Position numbers and translations under genes: made by a program | Shown here: positions 14,409-22,817 of the stretch, piece by piece | Numbering within the stretch: the first letter of the stretch is position 1 | Layout: each line of letters opens with the position of its first letter | Notes under the pieces: generated by a model | Databases searched by the model: none | What the model was told of the DNA's origin: nothing | The model's input: only the letters and a program-made list of their open reading frames with translations | Source: Chrysochromulina parva | Lineage: Eukaryota; Haptophyta; Prymnesiales; Chrysochromulinaceae | DNA: 23,593 nt | Assembly: GCA_002887195.1 (NCBI GenBank) | Contig: PJAB01000576.1 | Span: 1 to 23,593, forward strand | Reading direction: 5' to 3'

Positions 14409-16445
14409 TCAAGTCGAGTGCAGCGTCTTGCAATCGCGCCCACCGATTTGCCTGGATCCACCGACTTTGACGCAGCCACCAGCCTGACCGGGGCGATCGA
14501 AGCGCTGGACCATATAGTGCAGCACCTGCATCACGTCATCGACATTTGCCGTGACGTTGCCGCACGAGCGGTAGTTGCACCGGGCCTTTTTTCCTGGAGA
14601 GCCACACGCCTCCAATAACATGAGGCAGCCCGGCCAGTTGGGCTGCACGAGTCGAATGAAGTGCACGTCGTTTGTAATCGAGAGGCTATAGTAGTCTAAG
14701 CGGGCGAATTTGGACCATTCGCCAACAATTTCGAGGCATGAGGTGCGGCCAGTCGCGCTCTGAGGCAGCAGCATTGTCCAAGCAAGGCCCATGCCATGCA
14801 TCCCTGCGAGGCCCATGGATGAGCTGACAAGTGCATGCTGATCTTTGACGGGGAGAGACTCGAAGACAATGAATTGCACGACGGATGCGAGAGCAGCGTT
14901 TGCTGCGACAGCAGAGCGCAGCTCGTCCTCGTTGACGATTTGACGGGTGCCGCTGCGCCTGAGCTGAAAGCTGAGGCGGCGCTCGACCGTGCGCGCCTCG
15001 CCACCTCCAAAACTCACGGCGAGTGCTTGGCCAAACGCAGCAACACGCCTGACGAGCTCGGCGCCATTCATCCACGGCGGCGGCATGAACGCAGAATGGC
15101 CACCGTATATGCGCCCATAGCAATTGCACTGCCCAGTCTCAGTTAGCGCCCAAGCTCGAGCCGCCACCTCTGGCCAGTCGGCCTCACTCACGCCAAGGCT
15201 TCGAATGAGCACCTGCAAGCCGACGGTCCTTTCGAACGAGCAGCGCGTGACGTTCGAAGCACACGTAGGCCAGTACTGCGTGAAGTGCGGCACCAGATGG
15301 ATTTTCGTGTCCGCACGGATCGTTGGTCGCAGCTTAGCAAACATTTCAAAGCTTGGGACAGCATGGAGGAGCGCGTGGAACAGATTATCCATCGTCAGCT
15401 CGGTCAGCACGGCGGTAGTGCTCTCGTGCCATTGGCAGCGATGCAACGGCCATTCTGCCATAGAAGCGTTGGCAATCTCGGTCAAGTAGTGCTGCTTTGT
15501 CTGACTGTCGAGCCGCACGAATCCGGGGCCGTACTCGGCATACATATCCGGCCATGGCACGGGCCACAATAGATGCCGCGTGCGCGCATGAGCCTGTGCG
15601 AGGATGCTGCAGCGCGAGCCACTCACCCCAGGTCGAGCCATATGCCCCAGGCAAATATTTTCGAGCATCCACTCGCCACGGACAAGGTCGATGTGCTTCC
15701 GTTCGGTGGCGCGAGGGCCACGCATGATCCTGCTCAGCTCTAGCCAACTCTGAGGATGCCAAGTAGAACGCACCACCATCGAGTGGCTGCAGTCAAACGG
15801 GGCGCCGTCGTGCGGTGTCATTGACGCATCTCGTGCCCTCGCTTGCACCTCAAAGTCAGTGGACTGCTTCGGCAGCCACGGGCAGTCGCTGTCGTTGTCT
15901 GTCATGCCGCCACCGGCTGGATTTCCATTGCTCCGGCCGCGCACAGACGGCGAGCGCCGGCGGCCAGTCGCGCTGCCACCGCACCAGGTCCACACAACCT
16001 CGTACGGCTGACGTAGCCTGGGTGAATCGTATACAATTTGACCTCTGGGCAGCCAACGAACGGGTGGCTGCGGCAACGGTGTGGTCGGATCGCCCCATAC
16101 GACACGCGACGCTGATAAGAGCGTGTCATTCAGATGTTCGGCAGCCGCGCCGTCCTCTCGCACCTCCGGTGGTTCGCCCCAGGTAAATGGCGCGAGATCA
16201 GCCAAGATTTTTTGCACCACTGCGGCCGCTCCGTTGCGAGGCAGGAGCAGCACACGCTCTGTTTCCACCGCGCGCAACGCTCGCACCGCCGCGACAAAGA
16301 AGCACGCGGGTGGTGCGGTCGCTGCACTGCCCACACGTACAACGATTCGGTACGGCTGTTTCATGTTCTCGTTGGCGTCCGAGTGGTTGTTTACGATGCT
16401 GAGCGGGAGCGGGGCTTTTGGCGTCACGATTGTGCGCCTTCCCAT
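14409..16445 (-). CDS. GT61-family glycosyltransferase (DUF563/EOGT-like)
   Basis: About 678 residues. The C-terminal half carries the family-61 signature. SFQLRRSGTRQIVNEDEL (about 494-511) matches the R..RR..N..EL segment. VVQFIVFESLPVKDQHALV, then MGLAGMHGMGLAWTMLLPQS (His near 550), match the donor-binding 'GxHGAGLtN..F' region, and CLEIVG follows. GT61 enzymes include animal EOGT and POMGNT2 and plant xylosyl- and arabinosyltransferases, which act on glycoproteins or polysaccharides in the ER or Golgi. The donor is unknown here. The N-terminal half contains several WxxxxC stretches (CQWHESTTAV, CNCYGRIYG) of unknown role. The first ATG (16445) gives no signal peptide, and a second lies at 16364 (MKQPYRIVV). 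Because GT61 enzymes are usually membrane-anchored, an upstream exon encoding the leader may be missing from this model. Confidence 0.75.
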   Translation of the reverse strand: MGRRTIVTPKAPLPLSIVNNHSDANENMKQPYRIVVRVGSAATAPPACFFVAAVRALRAVETERVLLLPRNGAAAVVQKILADLAPFTWGEPPEVREDGAAAEHLNDTLLSASRVVWGDPTTPLPQPPVRWLPRGQIVYDSPRLRQPYEVVWTWCGGSATGRRRSPSVRGRSNGNPAGGGMTDNDSDCPWLPKQSTDFEVQARARDASMTPHDGAPFDCSHSMVVRSTWHPQSWLELSRIMRGPRATERKHIDLVRGEWMLENICLGHMARPGVSGSRCSILAQAHARTRHLLWPVPWPDMYAEYGPGFVRLDSQTKQHYLTEIANASMAEWPLHRCQWHESTTAVLTELTMDNLFHALLHAVPSFEMFAKLRPTIRADTKIHLVPHFTQYWPTCASNVTRCSFERTVGLQVLIRSLGVSEADWPEVAARAWALTETGQCNCYGRIYGGHSAFMPPPWMNGAELVRRVAAFGQALAVSFGGGEARTVERRLSFQLRRSGTRQIVNEDELRSAVAANAALASVVQFIVFESLPVKDQHALVSSSMGLAGMHGMGLAWTMLLPQSATGRTSCLEIVGEWSKFARLDYYSLSITNDVHFIRLVQPNWPGCLMLLEACGSPGKKARCNYRSCGNVTANVDDVMQVLHYMVQRFDRPGQAGGCVKVGGSRQIGGRDCKTLHST

Positions 16446-16805
16446 TTTCGCTCTGACCTCACACGCTCAGGAGCCTGGACAGGCGCAGGGCTGTGTTTCC
16501 CTCGTGCCGCGGCTGTGGGGAAGGGTTCGAACGTTGAGTGAACATACAAGCGGGGGCTAACCATAAACACCATATACTGAACATGAACGCATTTGCCCTG
16601 CGAGGAAGGCGACCCATTCCCACGCAGCAACACCGCTTTTCAGCTTTTCACGCGTCTTGGCGCGCACCGGTCCGCGCGTGGCATCAGCAAGTTCAATTGT
16701 GAACATGCGGGGCCTCGGGGGTCTTGTATTGTGATCTCTTCTGGGCTTTGTACGTGTTGTGTGTATTAACATGAACATGCATGAATTGCCTCAACTTTGA
16801 CGAAC
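16446..16805. promoter_or_regulatory. Divergent intergenic region
   Basis: About 360 bp lie between the GT61 start (-) and the BIVM-like start (+). The part nearest the BIVM-like gene (16730-16805) is more AT-rich. It should hold two promoters and possibly a missing 5' exon of the GT61 gene. I see no specific element. Confidence 0.4.
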
Positions 16806-18815
16806 ATGCCTGCAACCATGCGTCGGACCAGTTTCCGGTCAGCCAGCCCGGCGAGCCTACCGGCGAGCCAGCCAGAACCGGCGAGCCTACCGCCGGTGCT
16901 GCCACAGGTCACCACCGCCGCCCTGCAGGGTGCACTGCAGGCCAAAGAGAAACGCGCCCGGGAGCAATGTGGCAAGGTGACAGATGCGGAAGAGGTAGAA
17001 GAGGCCACTTGGGCCGCGCCCAAGGAAATCACTCCAATCGAGACGTTGCTTCTCCTCCCGGAGAGCGCGGCGCGCGACGATACGCACGAGCTGGTCGTTA
17101 ACAGGCATGTGCTCGCAGGCTGGGTCGAGCAAGAGTCGCCGTGCTGTGCTGCAGCAAGCCTCGCCTGCATGTTCAACGCCCTTCGGCGGCATGAAGCCAA
17201 AGATGGCAGCGCCATGAAGCCGGCGCCAGTGCTCGCAGCCTTTCGAGATTTATTTCTGGGAGAGCTCGCCGACAAGCGTGTGATGACGGCACGTGCACTG
17301 AGCCTGCCGGAGGCGAGCGGCGCTGCCAGTCTTGGCGTGCTGCTGCGCTGCGTAGAGAATCGGCAGGCTCGAAAAGGGAAGCCGATCACGGGGCGCAAGG
17401 AGAGGGCGGTCAGCACGGCGGAGCTACGCACGACACTCCGGGAGGTGGTCCTCGAGGGCCCCGACCCTGCCGCGCGCGAGCTGCTACTCCCAGCCGAGCA
17501 ACGGCCCTCAGAGAGCCATGAGGCGATGCTGTGGCAGCGCCTGCGCTCCTGCTACAATGTGAATGCTCCCGCCAATCTCACCGCGGTGGATGCGCCGTCT
17601 GCCGCCCCAGTGACGGATACTCCAGCGACGATAGACGCTGCAGCGACGTTGCCAGTAGCCAGCACCAGCAGCGCACCCGCTGCCACGTCGGTGGCAACGG
17701 GCAGCAGCGGCAGCAGCGGCAGCAGCGGCAGCAGCAGCGGCAGCAGCAGCGGCAGCAGCGGCAGCAGCGGCAGCAGCGGCAGCAGCGGCAGCAGCGGCAG
17801 CTGCAGCGGCAGCGGTAGCGGCAGTGGTGCCGCCGGTGGCCCGACGGATGGCGTGAGAATGTACCTGCTCAAGCGCGCCCCGTTCGAAAAGTTCGGCGTG
17901 CGCGTGGGCTGTGGATACCCGAATGGACCCCCGCTCGTGACGGGTCTCTCCGGGGTCGCGACGCGCAGCAAGCTCAAAGTGGGCGACATCATCCAGCGAG
18001 TGGATGGTAAGGAGGTCGCGAGCGCGGAGGCGGCGACTGTCGCCTTCGCCCGCGCGGGCACGAGTATCTCCTTGCATGTGCAGCGGCCAGAGGGCGGCGC
18101 AGACGCGCCGCTCGAGGGCCGCGCCGCAGAGGCCGACGCGGCCCTGATCAAGCTCCTCCACAGCCATGTCGGCTTCTGTAAGCTCACTTGCGACGCGCCG
18201 TCAACAGCGGCGATCGGCAATTCGCATCTGCTGCGCGCGAGCACGGTGCTCAACGGCGAGACAGAGAAGTGCATGCGCGTCTACGGCAGCCGCTTCTGTG
18301 GCATCAACCGCGACGACGACGCGGTGCTGATCAGTGAGACCGACTCGGCTGAGGCACAAGAGAGCCAATTCCACCGGCTCTGGACGGCTTTCATCAACGA
18401 GGATACGGCGCTCATCGCACACTTTTGGAACCATTACGCGCCCATCTACGCGCTTCGAAAGTACCACGACCGGACCAGCGGCGAGATGCAACTAGAGCTG
18501 CTCACTGCGAAGCCGGCGCAGCGCCCGTCGCGCTGGATCACGTGGGAAGCGATGCGCGGATGGCTCCTGCAGTGGAATGGGTACGGCATCTTGAGGTTTG
18601 ACCGGATCGAGGCGAGGCGAGGTGAGAGCCCGTGGCGCCAGGGCATGAAAGCTGCGCCTGGTGTGAGGACCCTTTGGGGCCCCAGCAGTGTGAGGACCCC
18701 GGACTCGGACTCGGACCGGCTCGACGGCCAGAGCGCTATTTTGGAGAGCCCGTGCCCGGCACCAGAAGTGGACCAGACGCCGGCCAGACGCCGGTCGGAC
18801 GCCGAACTACGGTAG
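16806..18815 (+). CDS. BIVM-like protein with inserted PDZ domain
   Basis: About 669 residues. Two separated blocks resemble the conserved core of BIVM (basic immunoglobulin-like variable motif-containing protein), which is known from animals and some protists. Block 1 is VVNRHVLAGWVEQESPCCAAASL (C113, C114). Block 2 is CDAPSTAAIGNSHLL, then NHYAPIYALRKYHD (H543), LLTAKPAQRPSRWITWEAM and LLQWNGYGI. Between them lies a Ser/Gly linker (about 299-340) and a PDZ domain (about 352-429): VGCGYPNGPPLVTGLSG, LKVGDIIQRVDGKEV and TSISLHVQRPEG. PDZ domains bind C-terminal peptides. The core's function is not established. Its Cys and His blocks recall papain-like thiol hydrolases, which is inference. The open frame starts with TTG at 16797, so I chose the first ATG (16806); ATG 16818 is also possible. 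The C-terminal 60 residues are low-complexity. Confidence 0.65.
   Translation: MPATMRRTSFRSASPASLPASQPEPASLPPVLPQVTTAALQGALQAKEKRAREQCGKVTDAEEVEEATWAAPKEITPIETLLLLPESAARDDTHELVVNRHVLAGWVEQESPCCAAASLACMFNALRRHEAKDGSAMKPAPVLAAFRDLFLGELADKRVMTARALSLPEASGAASLGVLLRCVENRQARKGKPITGRKERAVSTAELRTTLREVVLEGPDPAARELLLPAEQRPSESHEAMLWQRLRSCYNVNAPANLTAVDAPSAAPVTDTPATIDAAATLPVASTSSAPAATSVATGSSGSSGSSGSSSGSSSGSSGSSGSSGSSGSSGSCSGSGSGSGAAGGPTDGVRMYLLKRAPFEKFGVRVGCGYPNGPPLVTGLSGVATRSKLKVGDIIQRVDGKEVASAEAATVAFARAGTSISLHVQRPEGGADAPLEGRAAEADAALIKLLHSHVGFCKLTCDAPSTAAIGNSHLLRASTVLNGETEKCMRVYGSRFCGINRDDDAVLISETDSAEAQESQFHRLWTAFINEDTALIAHFWNHYAPIYALRKYHDRTSGEMQLELLTAKPAQRPSRWITWEAMRGWLLQWNGYGILRFDRIEARRGESPWRQGMKAAPGVRTLWGPSSVRTPDSDSDRLDGQSAILESPCPAPEVDQTPARRRSDAELR
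17701..17826 (+). repeat. Ser/Gly-coding GGCAGC microsatellite
   Basis: About 126 bp of ggcagc hexamers with cagcagc interruptions encode an SSGSSG linker just before the PDZ domain of the BIVM-like protein. All changes are in multiples of three, so the frame is kept. The opposite strand gives a long poly-Ala frame, which is a shadow. Confidence 0.95.
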
Positions 18816-19394
18816 GAACTTGATGACGCCTGGCCGTAAAGAGCCTATTAGACTTTAGAGAGACGTGGACGAGAGGGGACAGACGGCGCTCAGTAACGGA
18901 TGCACAGAGCCTATGGCTGTGTCAAATCTCTATGACTATGTGTCAGTCGGCGTATGAGCGTGCGAGTGACACACGTGGTGCCAGCGAACCGTGTCGTTTC
19001 AGCTTTCACCGGACGGGATGACGGATAACGTTTTGTGTACATGCCCGGCCGGCATTTCGATTTGTATCTTTCGGCACTCACACGTAACTCTGCACCCTGG
19101 CCCGCGCTCACCACCACCATGACGCGCTCACAGGGCACGGCCTCACGCCTCACGCACCTTTCCTGTACGCTCTCCCAGCGAGGCGCGATCCGGACAACGC
19201 TACCCCTCCCACGGCCTCGCAACGCGCTCGCACGCACGTGCCGCTCACACATCCTGCCTCGGACGCCGTCTCGGGCGGCCCAGCTGCGCCCTCTTCTTCG
19301 GGCCCGACACACACACGCACGCACGCAGCACGCGCGCGCCGCCGCGGCGGGTGCGCCCCAACCGCCGCCGTCCCAACCGCCGCGACGGCGGCGC
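18816..19394. other. Convergent intergenic region
   Basis: This lies between the BIVM-like gene (+) and the CAP gene (-) and is the 3' flank of both. It includes a CA/CG dinucleotide-rich stretch (about 19308-19345). Frames on both strands are Arg/Thr/Ala/His-rich without domain content. No gene is seen. Confidence 0.45.
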
Positions 19395-20946
19395 TCAGCC
19401 GGTGTGTGCCATGCAGTTGGTATCCCAAGTGGTACCCGTCCACTTGGAGACAAACTGCTCCGCGATCGCAAACTCCTTGTACTCATCGCCCTCATTCTCG
19501 CCCGGAACGACGACGTTCGTCTCGGAGCACTTAGCTGTCACCACGTCCGCGCCGAGCGACTCCTTATTGAGGATGACCTGGGTGCCCGAGCACTTATCGA
19601 TCGTAACCGTCTGCACGAGCCCGAGTACCATCACCTTGCACGAGTTGCAGTTGACCAGCTCGATGCCCGCGACGACGGTGTCGAAGACGATGGACACTTT
19701 GTTGCACCCGTCGAGTGTGATCGCGTTGCACTTGCCCTTGACCGTGATGGTCGAGTCGAGGCACTTGTAGATGTACACGACCTGCTTGACCTCGGCGTCG
19801 ATCGAGATGGACGAGTTCTTGACCTGGTTCTCGATCTCCCACTTCTTGCCTCCCACGCACTCGCATTTGGGCGGCTTGGTCGCCGCCGCCGTGGCGGCCT
19901 TCGGTGTCGACGGCACCGAGGCGACGGGGGCAGGCTTGGCCTTGCCATATTTGGACGGATCCCAATCCTCGCCCTTGGTTACCTTCTTGAGGCCGGATGT
20001 GACTGAGCCACCCTGGTTTATCTGCGCGAACAGCGCCGACGTCGCGTCGGCGCCGCCGGCTCCAGCCGATGCGGCTGGCGGCGGCGGAGGCGGCGGGGGA
20101 GGCGGCGGCGGCGGCGGCGGAGGGCCACCCGGGCCGCCGAGGGCGGGAGGCGCAAGCGGGGGCGGCGCGAGCGGGGGCGGCGCAGGCGCGGCCGCCTTGC
20201 CCGCGTCCTTGACGTCGATGCCCTTCGGGTTCCATTCGAGCCCAGTCTTGTGGAATTCCTTGACGAAGGCGGCGAGATCGGTGAAGATCGTCTTCACGGC
20301 CTTGGCGTACGTGATGTGGTTCTCGTCCTTGCCCTTGTAGGTTGTGAGGATTTTGGTCTGGCAGAAGGCGCCCGCCTCCCACATGTCGTTGATGTGCGGC
20401 ACCGGCGTCTTCTCCACCATCACCCACCCAAGCGCAGGGATGGCCTCCGCCACAGCCTGCCGATGGTTGTAGTCCTCCGCGCGCCGGTCGGACGTCGCGG
20501 CGGACTGCACCTGCCCGAGCAGGTCGGAGGTCGCCTTGAGGACGTTGTTCTGGAAGGTCGCCGCGTCCGGCTTCTTGCACTTGGCGACGAGCACGAGCAT
20601 GTCGCGCTGTGCCTGAAAGCATGCCTGCACCAGCTTCGCCTGGTTCAGCGTCTCGGGCATATTGATCGCGGAGGCCGCGTTGACGTAGGCGGCGACTGGC
20701 CCGGAGAGGAATGCATTGAAGGCATCCACCTGTTGCGCGCGCGCACGCACAGTGAGCGGCACTCGTTGGTGGGCGCGCGGGATTTCGTGGCCGTCGTCGT
20801 CTCACCATCGGCGAAGGGCGCTCGTCCTCGACAGCAGCTGCGGCGACCAGCGGTGCCGCGGCGCCGGCGCCATGGAGCTCCATGGACTCAAGCTTGGTTG
20901 TCACGGTCTCGAGACGCTTGAGTAGGGCTTGGAATTTCTCGTCCAT
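19395..20946 (-). CDS. CAP: Cyclase-associated protein (CAP/Srv2), two exons
   Basis: Exon 1 is 20806-20946 and exon 2 is 19395-20729, giving about 491 residues, the usual CAP length. Domains in order: a short coiled-coil/oligomerisation start (MDEKFQALLKRLETVTTKLE); the helical folded domain (VDAFNAFLSGPVAAYVNAAS to about 225) that binds cofilin-actin; a polyproline tract (15 or more Pro, profilin-binding type); a WH2-like actin-binding segment (ALFAQINQGGSVTSGLKKVT); and the beta-sheet CARP domain (KKWEIENQVKNSSISID to the end) with regular Cys- and Val-rich strands. CAP recycles cofilin-bound ADP-actin and promotes nucleotide exchange in the cytoplasm. The intron is required: exon 1 is in another frame and joins exactly at PSPM/VDAF in phase 0. 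The start is the ATG at 20946 (CACCATGG). No adenylyl cyclase gene is near. Confidence 0.93.
20730..20805 (-). other. Spliceosomal intron of CAP (76 nt)
   Basis: In transcript sense the donor is ccgatg/gtgagacg and the acceptor is gcgcaacag/gtggatg. Removal joins codon ATG to GTG in phase 0 and restores one continuous CAP N-terminus. Without it, the coiled coil and the helical domain are in different frames. Confidence 0.92.
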
Positions 20947-21186
20947 GGTGCTTCGGCGCAAAGTGATTGTCGCGCGCAGTCGTAAGCTCCGATCGCGGCG
21001 ACACCGTAAAGTTCGAAAGTCCGCAGAGCGCTGTGGTGGACATCCATCTCGCCGCCAAGGTCCTCTATCCGTTCAGTGCACTTATTGCGGAAGAGAGTAG
21101 CTTCGCAAGACTCTATCTATATGTACTTGTACATAGCTTTGCAAGCCATAGGAACCTAATAGATTTTTCAATCGATATCCTCGTCG
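20947..21186. promoter_or_regulatory. Divergent CAP/Ldh2 intergenic region
   Basis: About 240 bp separate the CAP ATG (-) from the Ldh2-family ATG (+). The half near the Ldh2 gene (21095-21185) is AT-rich (tctatctatatgtacttg, aatagatttttc), as expected for a promoter and 5' UTR. I see no confident named element. Confidence 0.4.
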
Positions 21187-22414
21187 ATGAAGCTCGCTTT
21201 GCGCTCGACCGCCGCGCCGCTGCGCGGCTACAGCTTGCTCGCGCCCGTGCTCCCCCTCCGCGGAGGAGCACAGTCTGCTCGCAAGCTGTCCTCCTCCGCC
21301 GAGACGGTCACGGTCTCGATCGCTGAGGCGCGCTCGAAGACAGCTGCGGCTCTGCGGAAAATTGGCTGGGACGACGAGGATGCTGCGTTGCAGGCGGAGA
21401 TCATGACTGCGGCGGGTGCGCAGCTGGTTCTCTCGAGCTGCCGGCGCGTGCCCTCTCCTGCTGCCTCGCGTGCACGCTGCTCACCAGTAGAGCGCTGGCT
21501 TTCGATCTCTCGTGCCCGCAGAGCTGTGTGGCAACAATCAGGGCCTCGTCAAGATGTACAACCCGGCGCTGATGGCGCCGTCGCCGGGCACATCGAAGCC
21601 GACCGTGGAGCGCGAGACGGCCACCTCCGCCGTGATCAACGCCAACCAGTCTCCCGGCATGCTCGCCGCGGTCAGCGCCGCCGACCTCGCGCTCAAGAAG
21701 CTCAAGTCCCAGGGGGGACCGATCGCCATCGTGACCGCATACAATACCAGCACGTCCTCAGGCCAGCTCGCCTTCTACGTCGAGCGGATGGCGAAGCAGG
21801 GCGTGATCGGCATCGCGCTTGCCAACTCGCCCGAGTTCGTCGCCGCCGCGCCGGGTGGCAAGCCAGTCTTCGGTACAAACCCGATCGCCTTTGGAATCCC
21901 ACAGGCTCACGGGCCTCCTCAGACGTTCGATATGGCGACCTCTGCCATCGCCCTCTTCGGAGTGCTCACGTCCAAGGCGAAGGGCCAGCCGCTGCCCGAG
22001 GGCGTCGCGTACGGCAAGGACGGTAAGTGGACCGTCGATGCCGCCGAGGCCCTCGAAGGAGGCGCGATCGCTACGTTTGGTGGGCATAAGGGAGCCGGCC
22101 TCTCCCTCTGCGTCGAGCTGCTGGCGGGAGTGCTCTCGGGCGGCGCGGTGCTCGGCCAGGTTCCGTCCAAGAAGCTCGCCAAGAGCTGGGGCCACACGTT
22201 CATCGCCATCCAGCCGGATCTCCTGGTTGACGATTTTGAGGGCAAGGCGGCCTCGGTGCTCGCTGCCGTCAAGGCCTCTGGGCCGTCCATTCGGCTACCG
22301 GGTGAGTCGTCCGCCAAGACGGCCGCCCAGCGCAGCGCGGATGATGCGTTGCCCATCCCGACAAAGATCTGGCAGTCCATCTGCCACACCGCCGAGCACG
22401 GGTTGCCCAAGTAG
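21187..22414 (+). CDS. Ldh2/malate-type NAD(P)-dependent oxidoreductase, mitochondrial-type leader, two exons
   Basis: Exons 21187-21415 and 21522-22414 join in phase 1 to give about 373 residues. The first 37 residues (Arg/Ser/Ala/Leu-rich, no acids, RKLSSS) look like a mitochondrial transit peptide. The rest fits the Ldh2 (PF02615) family: AEIMTAAELCGNNQGLVKMY, IAIVTAYNTSTSSGQLAFY, GVIGIALANSPEFVAA, PGGKPVFGTNPIAFGIPQ and GGHKGAGLSLCVELLAGVLS (K266). Members reduce or oxidise 2-hydroxy acids such as malate, lactate or sulfolactate with NAD(P). Both usual histidine motifs differ here: SHG reads NQG (Q83), and SNHFG reads STSSG (about T154/S155). It may be a divergent subfamily with another substrate. 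The start is the ATG at 21187. Divergent from CAP and convergent with the RidA gene. Confidence 0.85.
21416..21521 (+). other. Spliceosomal intron of the Ldh2-family gene (106 nt)
   Basis: The donor is gcggcgg/gtgcgcag and the acceptor is gtgcccgcag/agctgtg, with a pyrimidine-rich stretch (tttcgatctctcgtgcccgc) before it. Splicing makes codon GAG across the junction (TAA/ELCGNNQG) and joins two frames into one family-consistent sequence. Confidence 0.9.
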
Positions 22415-22817
22415 ATGAAGTCCATTCTGTCGCAACCGGGGCCTCAGGTCGCCGCGCATCGAGCCGCGCACAGCCCATCGCTCGAGAAGTCGTGTGCGGT
22501 GTGGCGGAACTATGTGCGGCCACGCCATGTCTTGGCATCACTGATGTCGAAGTCGCGATGTCTCGCTGCTCGAGCGCCAAAAAAAGCAGAATGGTTCCAT
22601 GGATTAATGCGCATGCCATGCTCATGCACGGAATCTCATAACAGCTCAACAGTTTTTCGTGGGACAGCCAATGACATAAATTTCAGCTCGCCGTTATGGT
22701 CATTTTGCGTATTGCGTCGCGCAACTTGCACGCGCAGCCCTGCACCCGGCATACCGGCAGCACGGGGAGCCCGGCGCAGCTTGTCATGTCGACCATGCTT
22801 GTCTGCTCGACTATGCG
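22415..22817. other. Convergent intergenic region
   Basis: About 400 bp between the Ldh2-family gene (+) and the RidA-family gene (-). It contains no recognisable gene, and AATAAA was not seen on either strand. The short poly-A-like run gccaaaaaaagcag near 22576 is unremarkable. Confidence 0.45.

Noticed and set aside
14052..14618. Plus-strand 188-codon frame (MFCAPAPAPASARARL start)
   Set aside because: It is Thr/Ala/Arg-rich noise, half overlapping the antisense of the GT61 gene, with no domain.
17508..18167. Minus-strand frame with a long poly-Ala tract
   Set aside because: It is the reverse complement of the Ser/Gly linker and PDZ coding region, and has no family character of its own.
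16806..18815. BIVM-ERCC5 (XPG) fusion, as known for the human locus
   Set aside because: No XPG N or I nuclease motifs follow the BIVM-like block, and the gene ends in low-complexity sequence.
19594..20961. Second 455-codon minus-strand frame overlapping CAP
   Set aside because: Only its first 47 ATG-initiated codons are real CAP exon 1. After the donor at 20805 it is a shadow frame rich in Arg, Gly and Gln.
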